Source of the DNA: Methylobacterium sp. CB376
GTDB taxonomy: Bacteria > Pseudomonadota > Alphaproteobacteria > Rhizobiales > Beijerinckiaceae
Assembly (NCBI RefSeq): GCF_029714205.1
Contig: NZ_CP121648.1
Span: 6,921,501 to 6,985,500 of the forward strand
Direction: 5' to 3'
DNA length: 64,000 nucleotides
The notes under the pieces are model-generated. The model did not search any database and had not been told where the DNA came from. It saw only the letters and a list, made by a program, of their open reading frames with translations. The position numbers and the translations under genes were made by a program. Below are positions 16,951 through 25,849 of the stretch, in pieces (position 1 is the first letter of the stretch; the number at the start of each line of letters is the position of its first letter).

Positions 16951-18138
16951 ATGGACTCCACCTGGATCTCCACCCTGCTCCTCACCCTGGCGGCGGCGGG
17001 CTGCGCCTACGCCCTCGCGGCGGCGTGGCTCGCTGGCCGCGCGGCGGGGCGCCCGACGCCGACGCTCCCGGCCGGCGCGGCCCGGCCCTCGGTCACGCTG
17101 ATGAAGCCGCTCTGCGGGGACGAGCCGAACCTCTACGAGAACCTGACCAGCTTCTGCCGCCAGGATTACGCCGGCCCGGTCCAGATCATCTTCGGCGTGC
17201 AGAGCGCCGCCGACCCGGCCCTGGCGATGGTCGCCCGGCTCAAGGCCGAGCACCCGGACCTGCGCATCGACCTCGCGCTCGACGCCCGCCAGCACGGTTC
17301 GAACCGCAAGGTGTCGAACCTGATCAACATGGCCGGGCTGATCGCCCACGAGGTCGTGGTGCTGGCCGACAGCGACATGGTGGTGCGCCCGGACTACCTG
17401 GAGCGCATCGTCGCGGAGCTCGGCCGGCCGGGCGTGGCGGCGGTGACCTGCCTGTATCACGGCGTGCCGGCCGAGCGGAGCGTCTGGGCGCAGCTCTCGA
17501 CGCTGGCCATCGACACGCAGTTCCTGCCGAACGTGCTCGTCGGCACCGGCCTCTCCCTGGCCGAGCCCTGCTTCGGCTCCACCATCGCGTTCCGGGCCGA
17601 GGCGCTCGCGGCGATCGGCGGCTTCGAGCGGGTGAAGGACGACCTCGCCGACGATTACGCGCTCGGCGCGGCCCTGCGCGGGGCCGGGGGCGGGATCGTC
17701 GCCATCCCGAACTTCACCATCGGGCATACCTGCGTCGACACCTCGCTCTCGGACCTGTGGCGCCACGAGACGCGCTGGAACCGGACCATCCGCAACGTCG
17801 ACCCGGCCGGCTACGCGGGCAGCCTCGTCACCCACGCCTTCCCGCTCGCCCTGATCGGCGCGCTGATGCCCAACACCAGCCCGCAGGGCCTCGCCATCGC
17901 CGCCCTGGCGCTCACCTGCCGCATCGTCCTGTGCCTGCGGCTGGAGCGGGCCTTCGGCCTCGACCCGCATCCCTACTGGCTGCTGCCGATCCGCGACCTG
18001 GTCTCGTTCGCCGGCTTCGTGTGGTGCTTCGCCTCCGGCGCCGTGACTTGGAAAGGTCACGATTATCGCGTTGTGGCTGACGGCACGCTCATCCCCGAGC
18101 CGGGCCTCGCGCAGGAGACCGGCGCCCCCACGACCTGA
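16951..18138 (+). CDS. hpnI: Hopanoid glycosyltransferase HpnI
   Basis: HpnI is a membrane GT2 transferase that adds N-acetylglucosamine to bacteriohopanetetrol, the first step towards glucosamine- and cyclitol ether-type hopanoids. The 395-residue protein has an N-terminal anchor, MKPLCGDEPNLYENL, the DxD-type motif VLADSDMVVRPDY, DDYALG as the second acidic site and the TRWNRT signature, then C-terminal membrane helices. It sits between hpnM and hpnJ with short gaps. Confidence 0.95.
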   Translation: MDSTWISTLLLTLAAAGCAYALAAAWLAGRAAGRPTPTLPAGAARPSVTLMKPLCGDEPNLYENLTSFCRQDYAGPVQIIFGVQSAADPALAMVARLKAEHPDLRIDLALDARQHGSNRKVSNLINMAGLIAHEVVVLADSDMVVRPDYLERIVAELGRPGVAAVTCLYHGVPAERSVWAQLSTLAIDTQFLPNVLVGTGLSLAEPCFGSTIAFRAEALAAIGGFERVKDDLADDYALGAALRGAGGGIVAIPNFTIGHTCVDTSLSDLWRHETRWNRTIRNVDPAGYAGSLVTHAFPLALIGALMPNTSPQGLAIAALALTCRIVLCLRLERAFGLDPHPYWLLPIRDLVSFAGFVWCFASGAVTWKGHDYRVVADGTLIPEPGLAQETGAPTT

Positions 18139-18179
18139 CGGCCGCCCCGGCGGCCTCACCTCATCGCGAGAATTCCCCG

Positions 18180-19619
18180 ATGCGCACCCTCTTCCTCCAG
18201 GCCCCCACCTTCGACGGCTTCGACGGCGGCGCCGGCTCCCGCTACCAGGCCAAGCGCGAGATCAAGTCGTTCTGGTACCCGACCTGGCTCGCCCAGCCGG
18301 CGGCGCTCGTCGAGAATTCCAAGCTGATCGACGCGCCCCCGCACAACCTGAAGCTCGGCGACGTGGCCGCCCAGGCGAAGGATTTCGACCTCGTCGTGCT
18401 CCACACCTCGGTCCCGTCCTTCAAGCAGGACGTGGCGACGGTCGAGGCGCTGAAGGCCGTGAACCCGAACCTGAAGGCCGGCCTGATCGGCGCCAAAGTG
18501 GCGGTGGACGCGCAGGGCTCGCTGGAGAAGGCGCCGGCGATCGACTTCGTGGCCCGCAACGAGTTCGACTTCACCTGCAAGGAGGTCGCCGACGGCCGCG
18601 ACCTCGCGCAGATCAAGGGCCTGTCCTACCGCAACGCCTCCGGCGTCATCGTGCACAACGAGGACCGGCCGGTGATGATGGACATGGATCAGCTGCCCTT
18701 CGTCACCAGCGTCTACAAGCGCGACCTGGTGATGGAGAACTACTTCATCGGCTACCTGAAGCACCCCTACATCTCGTTCTATTCCGGCCGGGGCTGCAAG
18801 TCGCGCTGCACCTTCTGCCTCTGGCCGCAGACGGTGGGCGGGCACACCTACCGGACGCGCTCGGTCGGGCACGTGATCGAGGAGATCAAGTACTGCCTGA
18901 AGGCGTTCCCGCAGACGAAGGAGTTCTTCTTCGACGACGACACCTTCACGGACAACCTGCCGCGCGCCCAGGAGATCGCCCGCGAGCTCGGCAAGCTCGG
19001 CGTGACCTGGTCCTGCAACGCCAAGGCGAACGTGCCGCGCGAGACCCTGAAGGTGCTGCGGGACAACGGCCTGCGCCTGCTGCTGGTCGGCTACGAGTCC
19101 GGCAACCAGCAGATCCTGCACAACATCAAGAAGGGCATGCGGGTCGAGGTGGCGGAGAAGTTCACCAAGGATTGCCACGACCTCGGCATCGCCATCCACG
19201 GCACCTTCATCCTCGGGCTGCCGGGCGAGTCCAAGGAGACGATCCAGGAGACGATCAAGTTCGCCACCCGGATCAACCCGCACACCATCCAGGTCTCCCT
19301 CGCGGCGCCGTATCCGGGCACCTTCCTGTACAAGCAGGCGGTCGAGAACGGCTGGCTCGACGAGGCCAATGCCGAGCTCGTCGACGAGAACGGGGTGCAG
19401 ATCGCGCCGCTGCACTATCCCCACCTGTCGCACACCGAGATCTTCAACTCGGTGGAGGAGTTCTACAAGAAGTTCTACTTCCGGGCGCCGAAGATCGCCT
19501 CGATCGTCGGCGAGATGGTGCGCTCGCCCGAGATGATGAAGCGCCGCCTGCGCGAGGGCGTCGAGTTCTGGCACTTCCTGAAGGAGCGTCAGGCGGGCGG
19601 CAGCGCCAAGGCGGCGTGA
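18180..19619 (+). CDS. hpnJ: Radical SAM hopanoid protein HpnJ
   Basis: HpnJ is a radical SAM enzyme needed to turn the glucosamine head group into the cyclitol ether by ring contraction. The 479-residue protein has an N-terminal B12-binding-like region, the cluster motif GCKSRCTFC (CxxxCxxC) near residue 208 and the downstream FFFDDDTFTDN and GTFILGLPGES strands. The stop overlaps the hpnK start (GTGA). Confidence 0.96.
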   Translation: MRTLFLQAPTFDGFDGGAGSRYQAKREIKSFWYPTWLAQPAALVENSKLIDAPPHNLKLGDVAAQAKDFDLVVLHTSVPSFKQDVATVEALKAVNPNLKAGLIGAKVAVDAQGSLEKAPAIDFVARNEFDFTCKEVADGRDLAQIKGLSYRNASGVIVHNEDRPVMMDMDQLPFVTSVYKRDLVMENYFIGYLKHPYISFYSGRGCKSRCTFCLWPQTVGGHTYRTRSVGHVIEEIKYCLKAFPQTKEFFFDDDTFTDNLPRAQEIARELGKLGVTWSCNAKANVPRETLKVLRDNGLRLLLVGYESGNQQILHNIKKGMRVEVAEKFTKDCHDLGIAIHGTFILGLPGESKETIQETIKFATRINPHTIQVSLAAPYPGTFLYKQAVENGWLDEANAELVDENGVQIAPLHYPHLSHTEIFNSVEEFYKKFYFRAPKIASIVGEMVRSPEMMKRRLREGVEFWHFLKERQAGGSAKAA

Positions 19620-20491
19620 GCCCCCGGTCCCGGGACGGGCGCCGGCAGGTCAGGCGCCTCGTCGTCACCTCCGACGATTTCGGTCTGTCGCCCGAGGTGA
19701 ACGAGGCGGTCGAGCGGGCGCACCGCGAAGGCATCCTCTCGGCCGCGAGCCTGATGGTGGCGGCCCCCGCCGCCGCGGACGCGGTCGCCCGCGCGCGGCG
19801 GCTGCCCTCGCTGCGCGTCGGCCTGCACCTCGTGATGGTCGAGGCCTGGCCGTGCCTGCCGGCGGCGGAACTGCCCGACCTCGTCGACGGGCAGGGCCTG
19901 CTGCGGCGGGACATGGGCGGGCTCGGCCTCGACCTCGCGGCCAAGCCCCGCGCCCGCCGCCAGCTCGCCGCCGAGATCCGGGCCCAGTTCGAGGCCTACC
20001 GGGCCACCGGGCTGCCCCTCGACCACGTCAACGCGCACAAGCACTTCCACGTCCACCCGGTGATCGCCGGCCTGGTGCTGCGGATCGGGCGCCCGCACGG
20101 CATGCGGGCCCTGCGCGTGCCGCGCGAGGACCGGGCCGTGCTGCGCCGGGCGGAGCCGGGCGCGGCCCCGGGCCTCGCCCTCGACACGGCGCCCTGGGCG
20201 GCCCTGCTCGGCCGGCGCGCCCGCCGGGCCGGGCTCCTGGTGCCGGACGGCGTGCTCGGCCTCGCCTGGTCGGGGCGGATGAGTCCGCCCCGGGTCGCGG
20301 CGCTGCTGCGGCACCTGCCGGCGGGGCTGACCGAGCTCTACACCCATCCGGCGACGCGGGGCGGCTTCCCGGGCGAGGCGCCGGGCTATGCCTACGCGGA
20401 GGAACTCGCGGCCCTCACGGCCCCGGAGAGCCGGGCGGCGCTCAGGGAATCGGGCGCAGTCCTGGGCGGGTTCGGGGATTTCCTCGCCTGA
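19616..20491 (+). CDS. hpnK: Hopanoid deacetylase HpnK (YdjC family)
   Basis: HpnK removes the acetyl group from the N-acetylglucosaminyl hopanoid made by HpnI. The 291-residue YdjC-type protein shows the metal-binding TSDDFGLSPEVNEAV, the histidine cluster VNAHKHFHVHP and the ELYTHPA motif. GTG 19616 overlaps the hpnJ TGA by two bases, fixing the start by coupling. A short hairpin repeat (M1) begins right after the stop. Confidence 0.94.
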   Translation: MSPRSRDGRRQVRRLVVTSDDFGLSPEVNEAVERAHREGILSAASLMVAAPAAADAVARARRLPSLRVGLHLVMVEAWPCLPAAELPDLVDGQGLLRRDMGGLGLDLAAKPRARRQLAAEIRAQFEAYRATGLPLDHVNAHKHFHVHPVIAGLVLRIGRPHGMRALRVPREDRAVLRRAEPGAAPGLALDTAPWAALLGRRARRAGLLVPDGVLGLAWSGRMSPPRVAALLRHLPAGLTELYTHPATRGGFPGEAPGYAYAEELAALTAPESRAALRESGAVLGGFGDFLA

Positions 20492-20494
20492 TCC

Positions 20495-20521
20495 GGGATC
20501 CGCCTGATCAAAGCGGATCCC
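20495..20521. repeat. Dispersed hairpin element M1, copy 2
   Basis: GGGATCCG / CGGATCCC arms around an 11-base centre, four bases after the hpnK stop and before the convergent hpnN stop. Its position suits a bidirectional terminator. Confidence 0.85.
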
Positions 20522-20524
20522 GCA

Positions 20525-23173
20525 TCACACCGCCCGGCGCGCCACCACGCCCTCGGGCTCCCGCACCGGCTCCGGGGCCCGGGCGGGCGCGTCCTTCCCC
20601 TTCGCCTTCGGCGGCGGGCCGAGGAAGGCCGGCACGATGAAGAAGGCCGCCACCAGCGTGAAGAACAGCGAGAGCGCGAGCAGCTTGCCCATGCTCGCGG
20701 TGCCCGGATGGCTCGACAGGACCAGCGAGCCGAACGCCGTCCCGGTCGTCAGCGCCGAGAAGAAGATCGCCCGGGTCAGGCTCGAGGCCAGCATGTCGGC
20801 CACGCCCGCCCGCCACGCGATCACGTAGTAGATGTGGAAGGCCACGCCCACGGCCAGCATCAGCGGCATCGCGATAATGTTGGCGAAGTTGAGCGGCATC
20901 CCGATCAGGTAGAGCGCCTCCAGCGTCCACAGGGTCGCGAGCACCAGCGGGCCGAGCGCCATCGCCACGTCCCACGGGCGGCGCAGCGCGACCGATAGGA
21001 TCACGAAGATCGACAGCAGGGCGAGGGCGCCCGCCTCGATGAAGGCGCCCAGGATCGTGCTGCTCGACCGCGTCGTGGCGATCGGCGCGCCGGTCGCGTG
21101 CGGCGCCACGCTCAGCACCTCCTTGGAGAAGCGGCGCAGCACCGTATTGTCGTTCGAGTTGCCCTTGGGCTGCACCTCCAGCCGGGCGCGCCCGTCCTTG
21201 GCGATCCATTCCGAGCGGATCTGCTCGGGCAGGCTCTCCAGGGTGATCTTCTCCGGCGAGAGCAGGCCGCGCAGGCGCGCGAGAAGGCCCTTGAGGTCCG
21301 GCACGGTCGCGGCCGCGGCCGCCTCCCGCACCTGCGGGGAGGCCTCGGCGAGGCGGTCGAGCGTGTCCGTGAAGGCGAGCACCTCCTTCTCGGGCGCGCT
21401 CTCGCCCTTGCCGGCGATGCCGCGCAGGGCGCCCGAAGCGGATTTGAGCGCCTGGACCACGTCCCGGTCGCTCGGCGGCGGCGCCACGCGGGGCGGGTTC
21501 AGCACCGGGCCGAGCACGCTCGCCGCGTCCTCGATGGTCGCGAGCTTCTGGTCCTGGTCCAGGGGCACGAAGGTGTCGATGTCGATCACGTTCGCGACGA
21601 TCGGCAGCGCCCGCAGGCGCTCGGCCATCGGCCGCACCGCGTCGCGGTTCGGCACCAGCACGTCGATCGTGTTGGGGCTCGTGGCCGGGTCCTTGGCGAG
21701 GTCGAGATAGGTCGCGACCGATTCCACCTTCGGGCTGCGCAGGTGCATCGGGTTCGAGTCGAACGGCAGGTAGTAGAGGAGCGGCAGGCCCGCCACGGTC
21801 ACGAGCCCGGTCAGCACCAGCACGAGCTTGCGGTTCTGGATGATCCAGTGGTCGACCTTGGCCAGCGAGGCGGTGCCGACCTCCTCCTTCTCGCCCCGCG
21901 GCTTGAACACCGCGATCAGGGCGGGCAGCAGCGTCAGCGCGAACAGGTAGGCCACGATCATGCCGACGCCGGCGATGAGGCCGAGTTCGGACACGCCGCG
22001 GAACTCCGTCGGCAGGAAGGAGAAGAAGCCCGCCAGCAGCGACACCGCGGCGAGCGTCAGGGACCAGCCGACCCCGTGGGCGGCCGAGCGGATCGCCTTG
22101 GCCAGGTCGGGCTGCACGAAGCGGTCGGCCCGGTAGCGCACCGCGAACTGGATGCCGAAATCGATGCCGAGCCCGACGAACAGGGCCGCGAAGGCGACCG
22201 AGATCGGGTTGAGTTCGCCGACCATCAGCAGGCCGAGCGCCGCCGTGACGATGAGGCCCGCGAAGGTCGTGATGATCACCGCGACCACGAGGCTCGGCGA
22301 GCGCAGCGCCAGCCACAGGAACAGGACGATGGCGCCCACCGTCACCGAGTTGTTGAGGAGGGCGTCGTCCGAGAGGGTGGCGAACTCGTCGTCCGCCACC
22401 GCGACCTGGCCGGTCAGGCGCACCGTCACGCCGTCCTGCGGCGTGAGGTGGAGGTCGCGGGCGGTCTTGCGGATCAGCGCGCTGGCGTCGGCGCCCGGCT
22501 GCAATTCGTCGAAGTCCAGGCGCGGCTGGGTGATCACGAAGCGGCGCAGATCCCCCGTCTCGGCCTTGCCGCCCGAGAGCAGGAGCTGCCAGGACAGGCG
22601 GGCCGGCTCGCCCCTCAGCGCCTTCTCGAACGTGTCGCGCAGCTGGCCGAGCGGGCTCGTCAGGTCCTCGATCTTGGCCTGGCCGCCCTTCACGCCCTGC
22701 GCGCCCAGGCCCATCGCCTGCAGGATGCCGCGCAGCGACGGGTCCGCCGCGAGCGGCCCGAGCAGCCCCTGCTGCTGCACCAGCCGCTCGGTGGTCTGCT
22801 CCAGCTCCTTCTGCGGCATCAGCAGGAAGCCGTTCTTGTCGAAGAAGGGACCGCCGTCGGGCCGGTAGACCACCGGCAGGCGGCTCCTGTGCTGCGACAG
22901 GGCCTCGGCGAGGCGCGTCGCCGCCTCGTCCGCCTGCTCGGGGGTGCGCGCGTCGATCACCGCCACCAGCAGGTTGCTGCGCTGGGGGAAGGCCTTCTCG
23001 AACTGGATCTCGTCCTGACGCCAGCCCACGTCGGGCGCGATCAGGCGCTCGACGTCGGTGTTGATGCGGAAGCGGTGCGCCGCCGTCAGCGCGCTCGCCG
23101 CCGTCAGGGCGAGGCAGGCGAGCAGCACCAGCCAGCGATGGCGGACGGAGAGCGCGACGAGCCGTTCGATCAC
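20525..23173 (-). CDS. hpnN: Hopanoid RND transporter HpnN
   Basis: HpnN is an RND/MMPL-type inner-membrane transporter; in Rhodopseudomonas palustris it moves hopanoids to the outer membrane. The 882-residue protein has an N-terminal helix, a large periplasmic loop beginning FRINTDVERLIAPDVGW, a six-helix bundle with VGLGIDFGIQFAVRYRADRF, a second loop and a second bundle ending FFIVPAFLGPP. The start is GTG 23173 (VIERLVALSVRHRW): no ATG is in range, and upstream residues are low-complexity read-through. Confidence 0.94.
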   Translation of the reverse strand: MIERLVALSVRHRWLVLLACLALTAASALTAAHRFRINTDVERLIAPDVGWRQDEIQFEKAFPQRSNLLVAVIDARTPEQADEAATRLAEALSQHRSRLPVVYRPDGGPFFDKNGFLLMPQKELEQTTERLVQQQGLLGPLAADPSLRGILQAMGLGAQGVKGGQAKIEDLTSPLGQLRDTFEKALRGEPARLSWQLLLSGGKAETGDLRRFVITQPRLDFDELQPGADASALIRKTARDLHLTPQDGVTVRLTGQVAVADDEFATLSDDALLNNSVTVGAIVLFLWLALRSPSLVVAVIITTFAGLIVTAALGLLMVGELNPISVAFAALFVGLGIDFGIQFAVRYRADRFVQPDLAKAIRSAAHGVGWSLTLAAVSLLAGFFSFLPTEFRGVSELGLIAGVGMIVAYLFALTLLPALIAVFKPRGEKEEVGTASLAKVDHWIIQNRKLVLVLTGLVTVAGLPLLYYLPFDSNPMHLRSPKVESVATYLDLAKDPATSPNTIDVLVPNRDAVRPMAERLRALPIVANVIDIDTFVPLDQDQKLATIEDAASVLGPVLNPPRVAPPPSDRDVVQALKSASGALRGIAGKGESAPEKEVLAFTDTLDRLAEASPQVREAAAAATVPDLKGLLARLRGLLSPEKITLESLPEQIRSEWIAKDGRARLEVQPKGNSNDNTVLRRFSKEVLSVAPHATGAPIATTRSSSTILGAFIEAGALALLSIFVILSVALRRPWDVAMALGPLVLATLWTLEALYLIGMPLNFANIIAMPLMLAVGVAFHIYYVIAWRAGVADMLASSLTRAIFFSALTTGTAFGSLVLSSHPGTASMGKLLALSLFFTLVAAFFIVPAFLGPPPKAKGKDAPARAPEPVREPEGVVARRAV

Positions 23174-23810
23174 GTGGTCTAGCCTAACCTTGTGCGGGGC
23201 CGGGAGCGCGCTCCCGCCCGGATCCGTCGGTGCCGCGACCCCACGCTTGCGCACGCCGCGCGTCGGGGCGGGCACGGTGCCGGGGGCCCTCGTCCGGCAA
23301 GCCGGAGCGCCCCGCATCGTTCCCGGGCGTTGGCGCGCTAAGTAGTGGCCCCGAGAGGCGATTGCAACGCGCGGGGCTCCGGACGGGTGCGCGTCCCCGG
23401 CGCGGCGCGCCCGCCCGGACCCCGCGAGGACGCGCTCCCGCGGCCCGTCCCGAGGCGCCGCGTCCCTCGCCCGGGAGGGCCGCACCCCGTCTCGAACGGG
23501 CCGGCGCGCGGGAGCGAATCGTCCGGACGGGGCAGCGAATCCCGGAACGGGCACCGAATCGCCCGGGCGCCCGGTTGCGCCGCCGCGCGGCGCCCGGCCG
23601 CCGCCCGGGCCGTGGCTTGCTGCGCTGCAGCGTCGCATCAAGGTTGCGCCCGCGGCATTGGTCGACGCGCGAGGGCGGGTTAGCGTCGCCGGACCGTTGG
23701 GTTTGGGCAACGGTTAGAGCCATTCGAACCTAGGTTGCTGGAATTCCGCCGTTTTTCGCGCTAAGGACCCTCGGTTCATCCCCCTGCAAGCGAGACAAGG
23801 AGCCTCGATC
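23174..23810. other. Divergent hpnN-hpnH intergenic region, 637 bp
   Basis: This is the longest gap in the hopanoid locus and must carry both promoters. Bases 23350-23630 are extremely GC-rich with no supportable gene. The end next to hpnH is A/T-richer, with a 10-bp palindrome (AACCTAGGTT) at about 23727-23736 that could be an operator. Confidence 0.7.
23339..23367 (-). promoter_or_regulatory. Candidate hpnN promoter
   Basis: On the minus strand TTGCAA is followed 17 bases later by TACTTA, a fair sigma-70 match about 165 bases before the hpnN start. Confidence 0.35.
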
Positions 23811-24965
23811 TTGGGCATCCCTCTTCGGTACGTCGCAAAGATCGGCGGCTACATCCTCAAGCAGCACCTCACGGGCCGCAAGCGCTACCCGCTCGTGATG
23901 ATGATGGAGCCGCTGTTCCGCTGCAATCTGGCCTGCGCCGGCTGCGGGAAGATCGATTATCCGGACGAGATTCTCAACAAGCGTCTGCCGGTCGACGAGG
24001 CCCTGGAATCGGTCCGCGAGTGCGGCGCGCCGGTCGTCGTCATCGCGGGCGGCGAGCCTCTGCTGCACAAGGACCTGCCCCAGATCGTCGAGGGCATCAT
24101 CCAGCAGAAGAAATTCGCGATCGTCTGCACGAACGCTTTGCTGCTCGAGAAGAAGATCTCGCAGTACAAGCCGAGCCCGTACTTCACTTGGTCGATCCAT
24201 CTCGATGGCGACAAGGAGATGCACGACAAGTCGGTGTGCCAGCGCGGCGTCTATGACAAGGCGGTGGCGGCGATCAAGAAGGCCAAGGATCTGGGCTTCC
24301 GCGTCACGATCAACTGCACCTTCTTCAACAACTCCGCGCCGGAGCGGATCGCCGACTTCTTCGACAGCGTGACCCGGATGGGCATCGACGGCATCACCGT
24401 CTCGCCCGGCTACGCCTACGAGCGCGCGCCCGACCAGCAGCACTTCCTGAACCGGAAGGCCACCAAGGAGCTGTTCCGCGGCGTGTTCCGCCTCGGCAAG
24501 CAGAAGGGCCGCGAGAAGTGGACCTTCCAGCAATCGGGCCTGTTCCTTGACTTCCTGGCGGGCAACCAGTCCTACCATTGCACGCCCTGGGGCAACCCGA
24601 CCCGGACCGTGTTCGGCTGGCAGAAGCCCTGCTACCTGCTGGGCGAGGGCTACGCCAAGACCTTCAAGGAGCTGATGGAGACGACCGACTGGGACGCCTA
24701 CGGCACCGGCAACTACGAGAAGTGCGCCGACTGCATGGTGCATTCCGGCTACGAGGCGTCCTCGGTGGTCGATTCGGTGCGCAAGCCCTGGAAGCCGCTC
24801 GTCTTCGCGCTGCGCGGCATCCGGACCGAGGGCGAGATGGCCTCGGAGATCTCCCTGGAGAACCAGCGCCCGGCGGAGTTCGTCTTCTCACGCAACGTCG
24901 CGCAGAAGCTCTCCGAGATCCGGAACGCCGAGGCCGACGCCAAGAAGCGCGCGACAGCGGCCTAG
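23811..24965 (+). CDS. hpnH: Adenosylhopane synthase HpnH (radical SAM)
   Basis: HpnH joins a 5'-deoxyadenosyl unit to diploptene, giving adenosylhopane, the first step of side-chain building. The 384-residue protein has the cluster motif FRCNLACAGCGK near residue 39, GGEPLLHKDLPQI as the SAM-binding GGE, and the C-terminal cysteine region EKCADCMVHSGYEAS. The start is TTG 23811, supported by AAGGAG eight bases upstream. Its 3' end overlaps the convergent hpnG. Confidence 0.97.
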   Translation: MGIPLRYVAKIGGYILKQHLTGRKRYPLVMMMEPLFRCNLACAGCGKIDYPDEILNKRLPVDEALESVRECGAPVVVIAGGEPLLHKDLPQIVEGIIQQKKFAIVCTNALLLEKKISQYKPSPYFTWSIHLDGDKEMHDKSVCQRGVYDKAVAAIKKAKDLGFRVTINCTFFNNSAPERIADFFDSVTRMGIDGITVSPGYAYERAPDQQHFLNRKATKELFRGVFRLGKQKGREKWTFQQSGLFLDFLAGNQSYHCTPWGNPTRTVFGWQKPCYLLGEGYAKTFKELMETTDWDAYGTGNYEKCADCMVHSGYEASSVVDSVRKPWKPLVFALRGIRTEGEMASEISLENQRPAEFVFSRNVAQKLSEIRNAEADAKKRATAA

Positions 24966-25622
24966 GGAGGCGAAGGCCGCCGAGGAATCGCGGGCGAGGC
25001 GCACGAGCCCGCCCACCCTGGCGGAGCGGCGCGCCAGCGCCGACAGGACGGCGAGCAGGTCGGGCTCGCCGTTCGGCTTGAGGGCCTTGGCGATCGCGGC
25101 GGGGAGCGCCCGGTCGGCGGGGTCGCAGATCACCCGCACGGCGCAGAAGGGCAGCCCGTGCGCCTGCGCGAAGGACGCCGCCACGTGCGACTCCATGTCG
25201 ACGGCGGCCGCGCCCGTCTGCACGTGCAGCACCGCCTTGGCGTGGGGCGAGAGCACGGCGAAGTCCTCCCCGGCGAGGTCGGCCCGCCGGACCCGGAACG
25301 GCGCGTCCGCGAGGCGCGCGGCCAGCGCCCGCACCACGTCCGGATGGGCGCCGTGGCGCCGGCCGGCCGCGACCACGCCGGTGGCCACCACCACGTCGCC
25401 GGGCGCCAGGGCCGGATCGAGCCCGCCCGCGATGCCGATGCTCATCACCGCGCGGCAGCCGGGCCGCACCCGCTCGCGCAGGACGGCCCGCAGGCGCTCG
25501 GGATTGCCGCCCGCGCCCACCGTGGCGACGCCCGGCCCCGCGGCGAGGCGCGCCTCGCGGGCGAGGCCGGTCACGGCCAGCACGGGATGGGGTCCGGTGA
25601 GACTGTCCTCGACGACGATCAT
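24888..25622 (-). CDS. hpnG: Adenosylhopane nucleoside phosphorylase HpnG
   Basis: HpnG releases adenine from adenosylhopane to give the ribosylhopane stage. The 244-residue protein resembles purine nucleoside phosphorylases: VLAVTGLAREARLAAG, GIAGGLDPALAPGDVVVATG and the VDMESHVAASFA motif with the base-binding Glu. The start at ATG 25622 fits the family. The last 25 codons run back through the 3' end of hpnH on the other strand, so either the C-terminus is genuinely overlapping or a nearby stop has been lost. Confidence 0.88.
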   Translation of the reverse strand: MIVVEDSLTGPHPVLAVTGLAREARLAAGPGVATVGAGGNPERLRAVLRERVRPGCRAVMSIGIAGGLDPALAPGDVVVATGVVAAGRRHGAHPDVVRALAARLADAPFRVRRADLAGEDFAVLSPHAKAVLHVQTGAAAVDMESHVAASFAQAHGLPFCAVRVICDPADRALPAAIAKALKPNGEPDLLAVLSALARRSARVGGLVRLARDSSAAFASLGRCRALLGVGLGVPDLGELLRDVA

Positions 25623-25849
25623 GCGGATGGGCGCCCCGTGTGAGCGGAAGGGACCGGCGGGATCCCGCCGCGGTGCATCCTTCATACCAGCGGGCTCGGG
25701 GCGGGGATGTGGCGACGCTGCCACGGGCGGACCGCAGGCGCGCGGCGGGGGCTGGTCCGCGGCGGGAGGGTGCCGGCGGTCCGGGCCTGCGGCAGGATCG
25801 CGGGTCCCGGGCGGGGCCCGGCGCCCGCATCCGCCCCGCCGCCGAACCC

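Noticed and set aside
20525..23710. A longer HpnN with 179 extra N-terminal residues
   Set aside because: The extra part is low-complexity and reads through GC-rich intergenic DNA; homology and the first membrane helix begin at GTG 23173.
23227..23733. Long open frames on both strands in the hpnN-hpnH gap
   Set aside because: They have Arg/Pro/Gly-rich composition typical of open frames in very GC-rich DNA, no ribosome sites and no recognisable motif.
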